Shown here: positions 1 to 6,308 of the stretch, one piece after another
Position numbering within the stretch: the stretch's first letter is position 1
Layout of the letters: the number at the start of each line of letters is the position of its first letter
DNA from: Flavobacterium hydrocarbonoxydans
GTDB lineage: Bacteria > Bacteroidota > Bacteroidia > Flavobacteriales > Flavobacteriaceae
Direction of reading: 5' to 3'
Length of the DNA: 64,000 nt
Assembly (NCBI RefSeq): GCF_009789235.1
Contig: NZ_WSTB01000015.1
Coordinates: 1-64,000, forward strand
The notes under the pieces: model-generated
Database searches by the model: none
Seen by the model: only the letters and a program-made list of their open reading frames with translations
What the model was told of the DNA's origin: nothing
Made by a program: the position numbers and the translations under genes

Positions 1-7
1 TTTTCAT
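1..7 (-). CDS. GG-leader peptide precursor, cut by window edge
   Basis: Only ATG AAA A is inside the window, but the start codon is preceded by the same short AT-rich spacer that precedes the other array members. It sits 28 nt past the stop of the next gene, the usual spacing here. I infer that the array continues to the left. Confidence 0.6.
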
Positions 8-34
8 AATTTATTTAATTAATGGTTAATTGAA

Positions 35-190
35 TTAGTCTAACATTTTGTCGATTACAATACTGATTGTCAATCCGATGATGATTCCCGGAGTGATTCC
101 ACCTTCTACAGCTTGTAATTGGTTGTCATTTAATTCTGCAACAGCTACTTTGTTGAAAGCTAACTTGTTGTTTACGTTTTGTTTTTTCAT
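35..190 (-). CDS. GG-leader peptide precursor 1 (51 aa, Cys-free core)
   Basis: The first 31 residues form the array leader (MKKQNVNNK, LAFNKVAVAELN, then QLQAVEGG). After the double glycine the core is ITPGIIIGLTISIVIDKMLD, which is hydrophobic, amphipathic and free of Cys. The leader matches the KLxxNKxxVxxLNxxQLxxVxGG pattern of Bacteroidota class I lanthipeptide and other natural-product precursors, but without Cys the core cannot form a lanthionine. The codons for QNV (CAA AAC GTA) give the best pairing with the small-RNA candidates at 2349 and 3814. Function is unknown; exported peptide or bacteriocin is an inference. Confidence 0.85.
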   Translation of the reverse strand: MKKQNVNNKLAFNKVAVAELNDNQLQAVEGGITPGIIIGLTISIVIDKMLD

Positions 191-218
191 AATTATTTTT
201 AATTAATGGGTTAAGGGA

Positions 219-374
219 TTAGTCTAACATTTTGTCGATTACGATGTAGATCGTAAGTCCGATTACGATTCCCGGAGTGATTCCACCTTCTACAGCTTGT
301 AATTGGTTGTCATTTAATTCTGCAACAGCTACTTTGTTGAAAGCCAACTTGTTGTTTACGTTTTGTTTTTTCAT
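219..374 (-). CDS. GG-leader peptide precursor 2 (51 aa, Cys-free core)
   Basis: The leader is identical to that of precursor 1. The core after GG is ITPGIVIGLTIYIVIDKMLD, which differs from precursor 1 at only two residues, so the two are recent duplicates. The gene lies 28 nt upstream of precursor 1 with no visible terminator between them, which supports one polycistronic transcript. There is no purine-rich ribosome site, as is normal in Flavobacterium. Confidence 0.85.
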   Translation of the reverse strand: MKKQNVNNKLAFNKVAVAELNDNQLQAVEGGITPGIVIGLTIYIVIDKMLD

Positions 375-397
375 AATTATTTTTAGTTAATGGTTAA

Positions 398-553
398 TTA
401 ATCTAGCAATTGGTCAACAAGAATACTTAGTGCAATGGTAACTGCAACTGAGATTATACTTCCTCCGTTTACGTCTTGCAACTGATTGTCATTCAATTCT
501 GCAACAACTGCTTTTCTAAAAGCCAGTTTGTTGTTTGGGTTTTGTTTTTTCAT
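398..553 (-). CDS. GG-leader peptide precursor 3 (51 aa, Cys-free core)
   Basis: The leader starts MKKQNPNNKLAFRKAVVAELN and ends QLQDVNGG. The core is SIISVAVTIALSILVDQLLD. The same core is encoded again at 1097-1252 with almost no nucleotide change, which shows duplication within the array. A Ser/Thr-containing hydrophobic helix with an acidic C-terminus and no Cys is typical of this subgroup. Confidence 0.85.
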   Translation of the reverse strand: MKKQNPNNKLAFRKAVVAELNDNQLQDVNGGSIISVAVTIALSILVDQLLD

Positions 554-577
554 AATTATTTTTAGTTAATGGGTTAA

Positions 578-733
578 TTATTCAAGTAATTGATCAACGA
601 TAATGCTTACTGCAATAGTAACTAAAACCGAGAGTAAGCTTCCTCCGTTTACGTCTTGTAACTGATTGTCATTCAATTCTGTAACAACTGACTTTCTAAA
701 AGCCAGTTTGTTGTTTGGGTTTTGTTTTTTCAT
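578..733 (-). CDS. GG-leader peptide precursor 4 (51 aa, Cys-free core)
   Basis: The leader has SVVTELN in place of AVVAELN and ends VNGG. The core SLLSVLVTIAVSIIVDQLLE is a diverged relative of the cores at 398 and 1097. Substitutions are conservative (I/L/V), so a hydrophobic helix is retained. The product is unmodified or modified by an unknown enzyme; nothing in the core identifies the chemistry. Confidence 0.83.
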   Translation of the reverse strand: MKKQNPNNKLAFRKSVVTELNDNQLQDVNGGSLLSVLVTIAVSIIVDQLLE

Positions 734-750
734 AGTTATATATTAGTTGG

Positions 751-906
751 TTATAAATCAACTGCTATTGTTATTAATAGAAGACTCGTTGTTCCTACAT
801 ATAAACCCGATGTTCCTCCATTTACATCTCGTAATTGATTCTCATTCAATTCTGCAACTGCTGCTTTATTGAAAGCAAGCTTGTTATTTGCGTTTTGTTT
901 TTTCAT
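751..906 (-). CDS. GG-leader peptide precursor 5 (51 aa, Thr/Ser-rich core)
   Basis: The leader is MKKQNANNK followed by LAFNKAAVAELNENQLRDVNGG. The core is TSGLYVGTTSLLLITIAVDL. It has six Thr/Ser in 20 residues but no Cys, so dehydration is conceivable but ring closure to Cys is not. This core is unlike its neighbours. Confidence 0.82.
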   Translation of the reverse strand: MKKQNANNKLAFNKAAVAELNENQLRDVNGGTSGLYVGTTSLLLITIAVDL

Positions 907-916
907 TGGTTTAGTA

Positions 917-1069
917 TTAAAACTGAATTAATATGGATAGTGTGGCGATACTCAATGGAAGTAATACTGAATCAATTCCACCTTCTACTGCTTGTAATTG
1001 GCTGTCGTTTAATTCTGCAACAGCTACTTTGTTAAAAGCTAACTTGTTATTCATGGTTTGTTTTTTCAT
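917..1069 (-). CDS. GG-leader peptide precursor 6 (50 aa, Cys-free core)
   Basis: The leader begins MKKQTMNNK, a small variation on the array consensus, and ends QLQAVEGG. The core is IDSVLLPLSIATLSILIQF, strongly hydrophobic with one Pro and no Cys. An in-frame second ATG at codon 6 exists, but the first ATG aligns with all other members. Confidence 0.82.
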   Translation of the reverse strand: MKKQTMNNKLAFNKVAVAELNDSQLQAVEGGIDSVLLPLSIATLSILIQF

Positions 1070-1096
1070 GGTTTTAATTATTTAATTAGTTAATAA

Positions 1097-1252
1097 TTAG
1101 TCAAGTAATTGGTCAACAAGAATACTTAGTGCAATGGTAACTGCAACTGAGATTATACTTCCTCCGTTTACGTCTTGTAACTGATTATCATTCAATTCTG
1201 CAACAACTGCTTTTCTAAAAGCCAGTTTGTTGTTTGGGTTTTGTTTTTTCAT
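1097..1252 (-). CDS. GG-leader peptide precursor 7 (51 aa), duplicate of precursor 3
   Basis: Leader and core (SIISVAVTIALSILVDQLLD) are identical at protein level to the gene at 398-553. The DNA is almost identical too, so the duplication or gene conversion is recent. Confidence 0.84.
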   Translation of the reverse strand: MKKQNPNNKLAFRKAVVAELNDNQLQDVNGGSIISVAVTIALSILVDQLLD

Positions 1253-1260
1253 AGTTAGGT

Positions 1261-1419
1261 TTAGTTATGTTCTAATTGACTAAGAAGTAAGCCTATTGCA
1301 AAACCTATTACGATTCCAGGAGTGATTCCACCTTCTACAGCCTGTAATTGGTTGTCATTCAATTCTGCAACAGCTACTTTATTGAAAGCTAACTTGTTGT
1401 TTGCGTTTTGTTTTTTCAT
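1261..1419 (-). CDS. GG-leader peptide precursor 8 (52 aa, Cys-free core)
   Basis: The leader is MKKQNANNK...QLQAVEGG. The core begins ITPGIVIGFAIG, shared with precursors 1 and 2, and ends LLLSQLEHN. The frame is open upstream to 1497, but the start at 1419 is the one that aligns with every other leader, so the extension is rejected. The stop lies only 8 nt from the start of precursor 7. Confidence 0.84.
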   Translation of the reverse strand: MKKQNANNKLAFNKVAVAELNDNQLQAVEGGITPGIVIGFAIGLLLSQLEHN

Positions 1420-1435
1420 GTAAATAGAAATTCTA

Positions 1436-1600
1436 TTAAACCAGTAATAACAAAGTTTGAACACAACAGCAGCCGGTGCAGGTATCTCCTCCGCCATCTA
1501 TCGATGTACCGCCATTTATATTTTGTAATTGATTTTCGTTCAGTTCTGTAACCGCTACTTTATTAAAAGCAAGCTTGTTGTTTGGGTTTTGTTTTTTCAT
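1436..1600 (-). CDS. GG-leader peptide precursor 9 (54 aa, CTGCCC core)
   Basis: The leader ends QLQNINGG. The core ends GDTCTGCCCVQTLLLLV and contains four Cys plus several Thr and Ser, the composition expected of a class I lanthipeptide. It is related to the cores at 2660 and 3034. Lanthionine formation is an inference from composition and leader type; no LanB or LanC gene is in the window. Confidence 0.86.
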   Translation of the reverse strand: MKKQNPNNKLAFNKVAVTELNENQLQNINGGTSIDGGGDTCTGCCCVQTLLLLV

Positions 1601-1632
1601 GGGTTTTGTAGTTGTGGGTTTTTAGATAATTA

Positions 1633-1791
1633 TTAAAGTGCCTGGTAGATTAAATATGTAATACTTACCACTACTGCTACACTGCAGGCTGGACCAGTAC
1701 CACCATCTATCTCGTACATTTGATTATCATTTAGTTCGATAACAGCTACTTTATTAAAAGCAAGCTTGTTGTTTGGGTTTTGTTTTTTCAT
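1633..1791 (-). CDS. GG-leader peptide precursor 10 (52 aa, single-Cys core)
   Basis: The leader has VAVIELNDNQMYEIDGG, the most divergent GG end among the MKKQN members. The core TGPACSVAVVVSITYLIYQA (plus a final L) has one Cys five residues after GG, with a Thr at its first position. A single ring is possible at most. Confidence 0.82.
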   Translation of the reverse strand: MKKQNPNNKLAFNKVAVIELNDNQMYEIDGGTGPACSVAVVVSITYLIYQAL

Positions 1792-1818
1792 TTTATAATG
1801 ATTAATTAGTTATTAATT

Positions 1819-1965
1819 TTAAAGTAAAGTCAGAATATAGATGGTAATCGGAATGCTTCTTATAGAATCAATACCTCCATTTATCTCTTGTATCTGACTA
1901 TCATTCAGTTCTGTAACTGCAGCTTTGTTAAAAGCAAGTTTGTTGCCTGGGTTTTGTTTTTTCAT
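1819..1965 (-). CDS. GG-leader peptide precursor 11 (48 aa, Cys-free core)
   Basis: The leader is MKKQNPGNK...QIQEINGG. The core IDSIRSIPITIYILTLL is the shortest in the array and Cys-free. This is the first gene of the left block; about 500 nt containing small-RNA candidate A separate it from the right block. Confidence 0.82.
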   Translation of the reverse strand: MKKQNPGNKLAFNKAAVTELNDSQIQEINGGIDSIRSIPITIYILTLL

Positions 1966-2335
1966 GTTGATGTGTTTTAAATTATTTACATTTATTTTGA
2001 ATGAATGTTCTTAACAGGAACAATCACTAAAAAAAATCTAGTCTTTCCATTTAATTTTGAGCATACCAATCCTCATGCTATAAACCTGAACTGAAAAATC
2101 AGTCAACTTTTAGCGGGATTTAGGTATACTGCTATTTACTAAAATGATTAGCTACAGTTTATTCGATAAACATTCGTTTATAATCTTTTAATAAAGATGT
2201 CATCTGTTTTGGCCGCCGGACAGTATTAACCATATAGGCAAATACGTCCTTAGCCAAAGATTTCATTTTGAGCTAATAAGTGCTGTATAGAAGAAGTACT
2301 CTTGAAGTTGTAAAAACCATAATGAAAATGTTTTT
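1966..2335. other. Intergenic stretch inside the peptide array
   Basis: No open frame with coding character is visible on either strand here. Parts of its right end resemble 3720-3800, which precedes the second small-RNA copy. The duplicated block therefore includes some sequence upstream of the promoter. I found no clear minus-strand promoter for precursor 11. Confidence 0.5.
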
Positions 2336-2343
2336 TACTTTTG
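2336..2343 (+). promoter_or_regulatory. Candidate -7 element (TACTTTTG), small RNA A
   Basis: TACTTTTG matches the Bacteroidota -7 consensus TAnnTTTG. A well-spaced -33 TTG is not clear; the nearest TTG ends 25 nt upstream. The same octamer followed by the same CAGAAG occurs at 3801. Confidence 0.5.
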
Positions 2344-2348
2344 CAGAA

Positions 2349-2427
2349 GCAATCTCCGGCTAACTTATAGCATTACGTTTTGTTATTATTCCTTATAAAA
2401 AAGAGTCTCCACACTCTGTTTTATTTT
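2349..2427 (+). ncRNA. Candidate small RNA A (about 80 nt)
   Basis: The sequence starts just after a -7 element and ends with a hairpin (AGAGT, loop CTCCAC, ACTCT) followed by a T-rich tract, an intrinsic terminator. It lacks a plausible open frame. A diverged copy with the same promoter, terminator loop and central ATTACGTTTTGTTA (2372-2385) lies at 3814-3896. Twelve nucleotides of that core are complementary to codons 3-7 of precursors 1 and 2, and eight or nine to most other MKKQN leaders. An antisense regulator of the peptide operon is the inferred role. Confidence 0.5.
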
Positions 2428-2478
2428 ATGTAAACATTGTTGTCAAACCATCGACAATACCGAATGTTCGATCTGTTT

Positions 2479-2646
2479 TTACACCACCGTTAACCAGCTA
2501 CCGTATCCAGTAGTGATAATGATCGTTCTTATCAAATTTCTTGATTCTTCAATACCACCGTTGATATTGTTCAATTGATTTTCATTCAATTCTGCAACAG
2601 CTGCTTTATTAAAAGCGAGCTTGTTGTTTGAGGATTGTTTTTTCAT
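2479..2646 (-). CDS. GG-leader peptide precursor 12 (55 aa, Cys-free core)
   Basis: The leader is MKKQSSNNKLAFNKAAVAEL, then NENQLNNINGG. The core starts IEESRNLIRTIIITTGYG and ends SWLTVV. It is the only core with a Trp and an Arg pair, and has no Cys. The frame is open upstream to 2679, but the start at 2646 aligns with the other leaders. It is the last gene of the right block. Confidence 0.82.
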   Translation of the reverse strand: MKKQSSNNKLAFNKAAVAELNENQLNNINGGIEESRNLIRTIIITTGYGSWLTVV

Positions 2647-2659
2647 CTTCAGCTGTAAA

Positions 2660-2830
2660 TTACATTTGTTGTAATACAAGGCTTATTTGTAAGCAGCAGC
2701 ATCCAGTACAGTTGTCTCCACCTACAATTGTAGATAAACCTCCGTTGATTTCATTCAGCAAATTGTCATTTAATTCTGCAACAGCTACTTTATTAAAAGC
2801 AAGCTTGTTATCCATGGTAGTTTTTTTCAT
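2660..2830 (-). CDS. GG-leader peptide precursor 13 (56 aa, CTGCCC core)
   Basis: The leader starts MKKTTMDNK and ends EINGG. The core ends GGDNCTGCCCLQISLVLQQM. The four-Cys CTGCCC motif with neighbouring Thr and Ser is shared with the genes at 1436 and 3034. It sits directly downstream of an SGCFC-type gene (2838-3020), an arrangement repeated in the next pair. A class I lanthipeptide is the most likely type. Confidence 0.86.
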   Translation of the reverse strand: MKKTTMDNKLAFNKVAVAELNDNLLNEINGGLSTIVGGDNCTGCCCLQISLVLQQM

Positions 2831-2837
2831 TTTATAT

Positions 2838-3020
2838 TTAGTTTACTTGTTTGATAATGGTTAATTTTAAAGAAACAGGAACGCAAAAACATCCTGAAAT
2901 TGGATCCGTAAGTTCGTCTCCTTTAACGCCTCCATTCACATTTTTTAATTGATGTGAATTCAATTCTGTAACAGCTACTTTATTAAAAGCAAGCTTGTTG
3001 TCTGGGTTTTGTTTTTTCAT
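2838..3020 (-). CDS. GG-leader peptide precursor 14 (60 aa, SGCFC core)
   Basis: The leader is MKKQNPDNK...QLKNVNGG. The 29-residue core begins VKGDELTDPISGCFCVPV and ends SLKLTIIKQVN. Two Cys are spaced by one residue, with Ser and Thr upstream. It is nearly identical to the product of 3208-3390 (D/E, LK/FQ and V/L changes). Confidence 0.86.
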   Translation of the reverse strand: MKKQNPDNKLAFNKVAVTELNSHQLKNVNGGVKGDELTDPISGCFCVPVSLKLTIIKQVN

Positions 3021-3033
3021 CTGAATATCAAAA

Positions 3034-3201
3034 TTACATTTGTTCCAATACCAGGCTTATTTTTAAACAACAGCATCCTGTGCAGTTATCTCCTCCAATA
3101 ATGGTAGATCCACCATTGATTTCATTCAATGAATTATCATTTAATTCTGTAACATCTGCTTTTTTAAAAGCCAGTTTGTTCGATATGATTATCTTTTTCA
3201 T
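3034..3201 (-). CDS. GG-leader peptide precursor 15 (55 aa, CTGCCC core)
   Basis: The N-terminus is MKKIIISNKLAFKKADVTEL, the most divergent leader of the array, but it still ends EINGG. The core ends GGDNCTGCCCLKISLVLEQM, close to that of 2660-2830. No other start fits better; the gene is too short to be found by length alone and was recognised by homology to its neighbours. Confidence 0.85.
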   Translation of the reverse strand: MKKIIISNKLAFKKADVTELNDNSLNEINGGSTIIGGDNCTGCCCLKISLVLEQM

Positions 3202-3207
3202 GTGTTT

Positions 3208-3390
3208 TTAATTTAATTGTTTGATAATGGTTAATTGAAACGAAACAGGGACACAAAAACATCCTGAAATTGGATCCGTAAGTTCTTCTCCTTTAACGCC
3301 TCCGTTAACATTTTTTAATTGTTGTGTGTTCAATTCTGTAACAGCTACTTTATTGAAAGCCAGCTTGTTGTTTGGGTTTTGTTTTTTCAT
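3208..3390 (-). CDS. GG-leader peptide precursor 16 (60 aa, SGCFC core)
   Basis: This is the first gene of the array in the direction of transcription. The leader is MKKQNPNNK...QLKNVNGG and the core carries DPISGCFCVPV like precursor 14. Genes at 3208 and 3034 form a pair that is repeated by those at 2838 and 2660. A candidate promoter lies about 110 nt upstream (3509-3535). Confidence 0.86.
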   Translation of the reverse strand: MKKQNPNNKLAFNKVAVTELNTQQLKNVNGGVKGEELTDPISGCFCVPVSFQLTIIKQLN

Positions 3391-3508
3391 TTTTAGTTAA
3401 ATTTTAATTAATAGTGCTTTTTTTCCGAATCAGAGATTCAAATAATCATACTGTGACTAAAATAAATTTCAGCCAGGTTCCGTGAAAATCAAGATTTTCT
3501 AAATGGAT

Positions 3509-3535
3509 CAAACTTATCTTTCAAATAATACGCAA
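3509..3535 (-). promoter_or_regulatory. Candidate promoter of the peptide array
   Basis: Read on the minus strand, TTG is followed after 16 nt by TAAGTTTG, which fits the Bacteroidota TTG / TAnnTTTG promoter pattern with slightly short spacing. The predicted start leaves a leader of roughly 110 nt before precursor 16. Confidence 0.4.
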
Positions 3536-3800
3536 ATGAGCGCTAACGAGTTCTGGAATATTTCCAGGCCGGTTTATTTAAAAAATCTTTTAATGCTCTT
3601 TTTTAGCTTATAAAACAACGATTTAGATTGTTTTACATCCTGATTGTCATCAATTTTAAAAATTGAATTTTTACTTAGTCTTTTTGGACTGGATTGATTA
3701 CCCGTTGTCATAAACTTTGTTTTTAAAAGCTAACAAGTAATGCTTTGTAGAAGTACTTTAGAAATTGTAAAAAAAAAGTTTTATGAAACACATTTTTTTT

Positions 3801-3808
3801 TACTTTTG
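3801..3808 (+). promoter_or_regulatory. Candidate -7 element (TACTTTTG), small RNA B
   Basis: This is the same octamer and downstream CAGAAG as at 2336. The nearest upstream TTG is too far for a standard -33 element, so promoter strength is uncertain. Confidence 0.5.
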
Positions 3809-3813
3809 CAGAA

Positions 3814-3896
3814 GTAATTTCTGGCAATCTTGTTAGGTATTACGTTTTGTTAAATTACCTTATAAAACAGAGTCTCCACACTCTGTTTTATTTTTT
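3814..3896 (+). ncRNA. Candidate small RNA B (about 80 nt)
   Basis: This is the second copy of the unit at 2349. It ends in a perfect 10-bp hairpin (AAAACAGAGT at 3864-3873, loop CTCCAC, ACTCTGTTTT) and a T-run. The central ATTACGTTTTGTTA (3839-3852) is identical in both copies and may sit in a loop closed by GGTA and TACC. The flanks differ more than the core, the promoter and the terminator, which argues for selection on the transcript. No coding frame is seen. Confidence 0.55.
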
Positions 3897-4006
3897 CGGA
3901 TTTGAAAGTGGCTACTCATTTTCATTTTCACCACCTTTTCAAAACCCAATTGAAACAATCTGATATTCGATTTATTTCTGAGACAAAGTAAAATCTTTTT
4001 TTCCTG

Positions 4007-4050
4007 TAAAAAAAACGAAAAACCCCCATATTTATAAAATAAGGGGGTTT
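4007..4050 (-). terminator. Intrinsic terminator of the TPR/AraC regulator gene
   Basis: The stem AAACCCCC / GGGGGTTT lies just past the stop of the regulator gene. On the minus strand a long T-rich tract follows it. Confidence 0.8.
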
Positions 4051-4103
4051 CTATACGAAATTAAATACTTGTTTTTCAGGTAGTTATGCTAAAATAACAT
4101 GTT

Positions 4104-5915
4104 TTAACTTTCTTTCATTTGATTTATCTTTTTTATGTAAATAGAGGGGCTAATACCGGTTGCAATCTTAAAATATTTGGTAAATGACTCTGGACTTTTA
4201 TACCCAATTTCTTCTCCAATTGCATTAATTGAATACGATCTTAGCTTCGAATTGTTCTTCAATTCTATAATAATATAGTTGATTCTTAACTCATTTACGT
4301 ACGAACTAAAGTTTTTATCCAATTCACTATTTACAATTTTAGACAAATAAGCTGTATTGGTTTTAAGCCTTTTAGCGACATTATGCAGCGTAAAGTCTTG
4401 TCTCAGGAACAATTTCTTCTCTTCAAGCTTGATAAGTTTGTCTAAAATCTCTGTTCTTGTTTCATCTTTTATAATAAAATGAGGATTAGTCGTTTCTTCT
4501 CCTTCATTACTATTATCCTGAAATACTTCCTCATTTACATCCTGATCAATCGTTATAATAGAATTAGCAACAAGTTCTGTCTCAAATTCTTCTGCCTGGT
4601 GATTATCGATGTCCTCTTCAATACTTTCATTTTTACTGATTAGAACATTATTCTGGAGGTTTTCCTCGCTATTTTTAACGGGTTGATTTTCGAAATCTTT
4701 AATTTTGAGCAATAACTCCTCAAATTTTACCTGATTTTGAATACTTTCTCTTCTCCTTCTAATAAAGAATCCAATAAAAAGAAGAATTAATAGACTCGTT
4801 AAACCCAATAAAATCCATTTCTGATTTTTTTGCTCTGTTTCACGCTCTTTACTTTCGTTGATATCTATTTTGTGTAAATGATCTATTGCTTCAATTCGTT
4901 TTTCACCAATTTTTTTTGATTTGTCAATAAACTGACTGTAGTAATAATTTGATTCCGAAAAATTTTCAATAGATTTATAGTTTTCAGCTAATAGATAATA
5001 GATCTCTGATAAATTTTCGATAGGTATATTAGATGCTTTTTCGTCAGCTACTATGGACTTTAAAAGGGAAATAGCTTTATTATACTCTTTTTGGATTGAA
5101 TATAATTTAGAAATTTTAATGTTTATCTCCGTAATTAAAGTATTACTTTGAATTTTTTGAGCAATAAGTAAGGCTTTATCAAAGGTTATTTTAGCGTTCG
5201 AATAGTCCTTATTATCAATGTAAATTAAGCCTTGTTGAGACAAAAAATGGATTTCATGCTCTTTTAGGTTACTTTTTTGTGATTCTTCAATACCGCTTTT
5301 TATAAAAATATGGGCTGAATCCTGTTTATTCAAATTAATATAGGTTTTTACAAGACCTAATTTTATATCCAGTTTACTAACATCATCAAATCCTTTTTTG
5401 TTAAGGTTTTCTTTGTAGATTTTTAAAGCGTCCTGATATCTTTCTAATTCATAAGCAATACTTCCTTTTTTAATCGAAATATAATTGTAAGCGTTGTTAT
5501 CCTTTAATTTCTTTGATAAAGTGGAGCATTCTTCATATAAATTAAGTGCTTCCTGGAAGTCAAATTCATTAAAGAGATAATTCGCTTTATTGATTTTGAA
5601 AACCATTTCCAGCTTTTCATTATCTATATCATTGGCTTTATATATTGCTTTATCAAAATAATAAAAAGCACTGTCCTTTTGAGTTAAGGCACCACTCAAA
5701 TCGGCTAAAAAACAATAAGCTCTTGCTTCATCTTCCTCTAAATCATTTGATTTAGAGTACTTTAGTAATTTATGGCTGTAATATTTTGCTTTTGTGGGAT
5801 TGGTATATAGCAACGTTTTAACAGAATCTTTATAAGTCTCTATTTTATTCTGAGAAAAGGCAAAATTCATCAAAAATAATAAAATCAGACTGCAGGCCTT
5901 AGTTAATCCATTCAT
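4104..5915 (-). CDS. Membrane-anchored TPR sensor with C-terminal AraC-type HTH
   Basis: The 603-aa product has a signal peptide (1-22), a helical TPR-like region up to about residue 345, one transmembrane segment (about 367-385) followed by RRRR, an acidic linker, and an AraC-family HTH domain at about 510-595 (GEEIGYKSPESFTKYFK). The order implies a periplasmic TPR sensor and a cytoplasmic DNA-binding domain in one chain, a design known in Flavobacteria. It lies between the peptide array and a divergent GG-leader peptide gene, so control of these peptides is a reasonable inference. The ligand is unknown. Confidence 0.88.
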   Translation of the reverse strand: MNGLTKACSLILLFLMNFAFSQNKIETYKDSVKTLLYTNPTKAKYYSHKLLKYSKSNDLEEDEARAYCFLADLSGALTQKDSAFYYFDKAIYKANDIDNEKLEMVFKINKANYLFNEFDFQEALNLYEECSTLSKKLKDNNAYNYISIKKGSIAYELERYQDALKIYKENLNKKGFDDVSKLDIKLGLVKTYINLNKQDSAHIFIKSGIEESQKSNLKEHEIHFLSQQGLIYIDNKDYSNAKITFDKALLIAQKIQSNTLITEINIKISKLYSIQKEYNKAISLLKSIVADEKASNIPIENLSEIYYLLAENYKSIENFSESNYYYSQFIDKSKKIGEKRIEAIDHLHKIDINESKERETEQKNQKWILLGLTSLLILLFIGFFIRRRRESIQNQVKFEELLLKIKDFENQPVKNSEENLQNNVLISKNESIEEDIDNHQAEEFETELVANSIITIDQDVNEEVFQDNSNEGEETTNPHFIIKDETRTEILDKLIKLEEKKLFLRQDFTLHNVAKRLKTNTAYLSKIVNSELDKNFSSYVNELRINYIIIELKNNSKLRSYSINAIGEEIGYKSPESFTKYFKIATGISPSIYIKKINQMKES

Positions 5916-6102
5916 ACTTGTTTATTTTTAAGTAAAGCATTAACAATCAATGCGTTAGATTTGTATTTAGGTAGGCTATTTTTATAAATCTGGGGATTAT
6001 GGGCTTTTTTTTAAGGTTATTTTGAGATAGTTTTACAAAGCAATTCAACGCAAATCAAAACTCATTTAAAACAATTCAAAACCCTTTTAAAACCCAAAGA
6101 TT

Positions 6103-6288
6103 ATGAAAAAAATTACAATAAAAAAATTAGTGTTAAAAAAAACTAATATCGTAGAACTTAATTCAGATCAAGCAAGACAAATTGTAGGTGGAGGAGACGA
6201 AGTTTCAGGAGCAATAAATGATACAGTAGCTGCAGTAGCAAACCATACAAATCCACGAAGTATGTATTCCATGTTTTGCCCTGCTTAG
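6103..6288 (+). CDS. GG-leader peptide precursor, divergent type (61 aa)
   Basis: The leader begins MKKITIKKLVLKKTNIVELN and ends QARQIVGGG, a Bacteroidota class I lanthipeptide-like leader different from the MKKQN family. The core begins DEVSGAINDTVAAVAN and ends with a Cys close to the C-terminus (MFCPA). The gene is divergent from the TPR/AraC regulator and is followed by a strong terminator. The upstream TAGATTTG at 5956-5963 could be its -7 element, leaving a leader of about 130 nt. Confidence 0.8.
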   Translation: MKKITIKKLVLKKTNIVELNSDQARQIVGGGDEVSGAINDTVAAVANHTNPRSMYSMFCPA

Positions 6289-6308
6289 TTAAGCTAAACC
6301 ATAAAAAC

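Noticed and set aside
1420-1497. Longer N-terminus for the peptide gene at 1261
   Set aside because: The extension overlaps the neighbouring gene and the internal ATG aligns with all other leaders.
1-1965. CRISPR-like regular repeat pattern (about 180-bp period)
   Set aside because: The repeats are leader-coding DNA of peptide genes with open frames; repeat and spacer lengths do not fit a CRISPR array.
2628-2864. Plus-strand open frame of 78 codons
   Set aside because: It is antisense to two peptide genes and owes its openness to their conserved leader codons.
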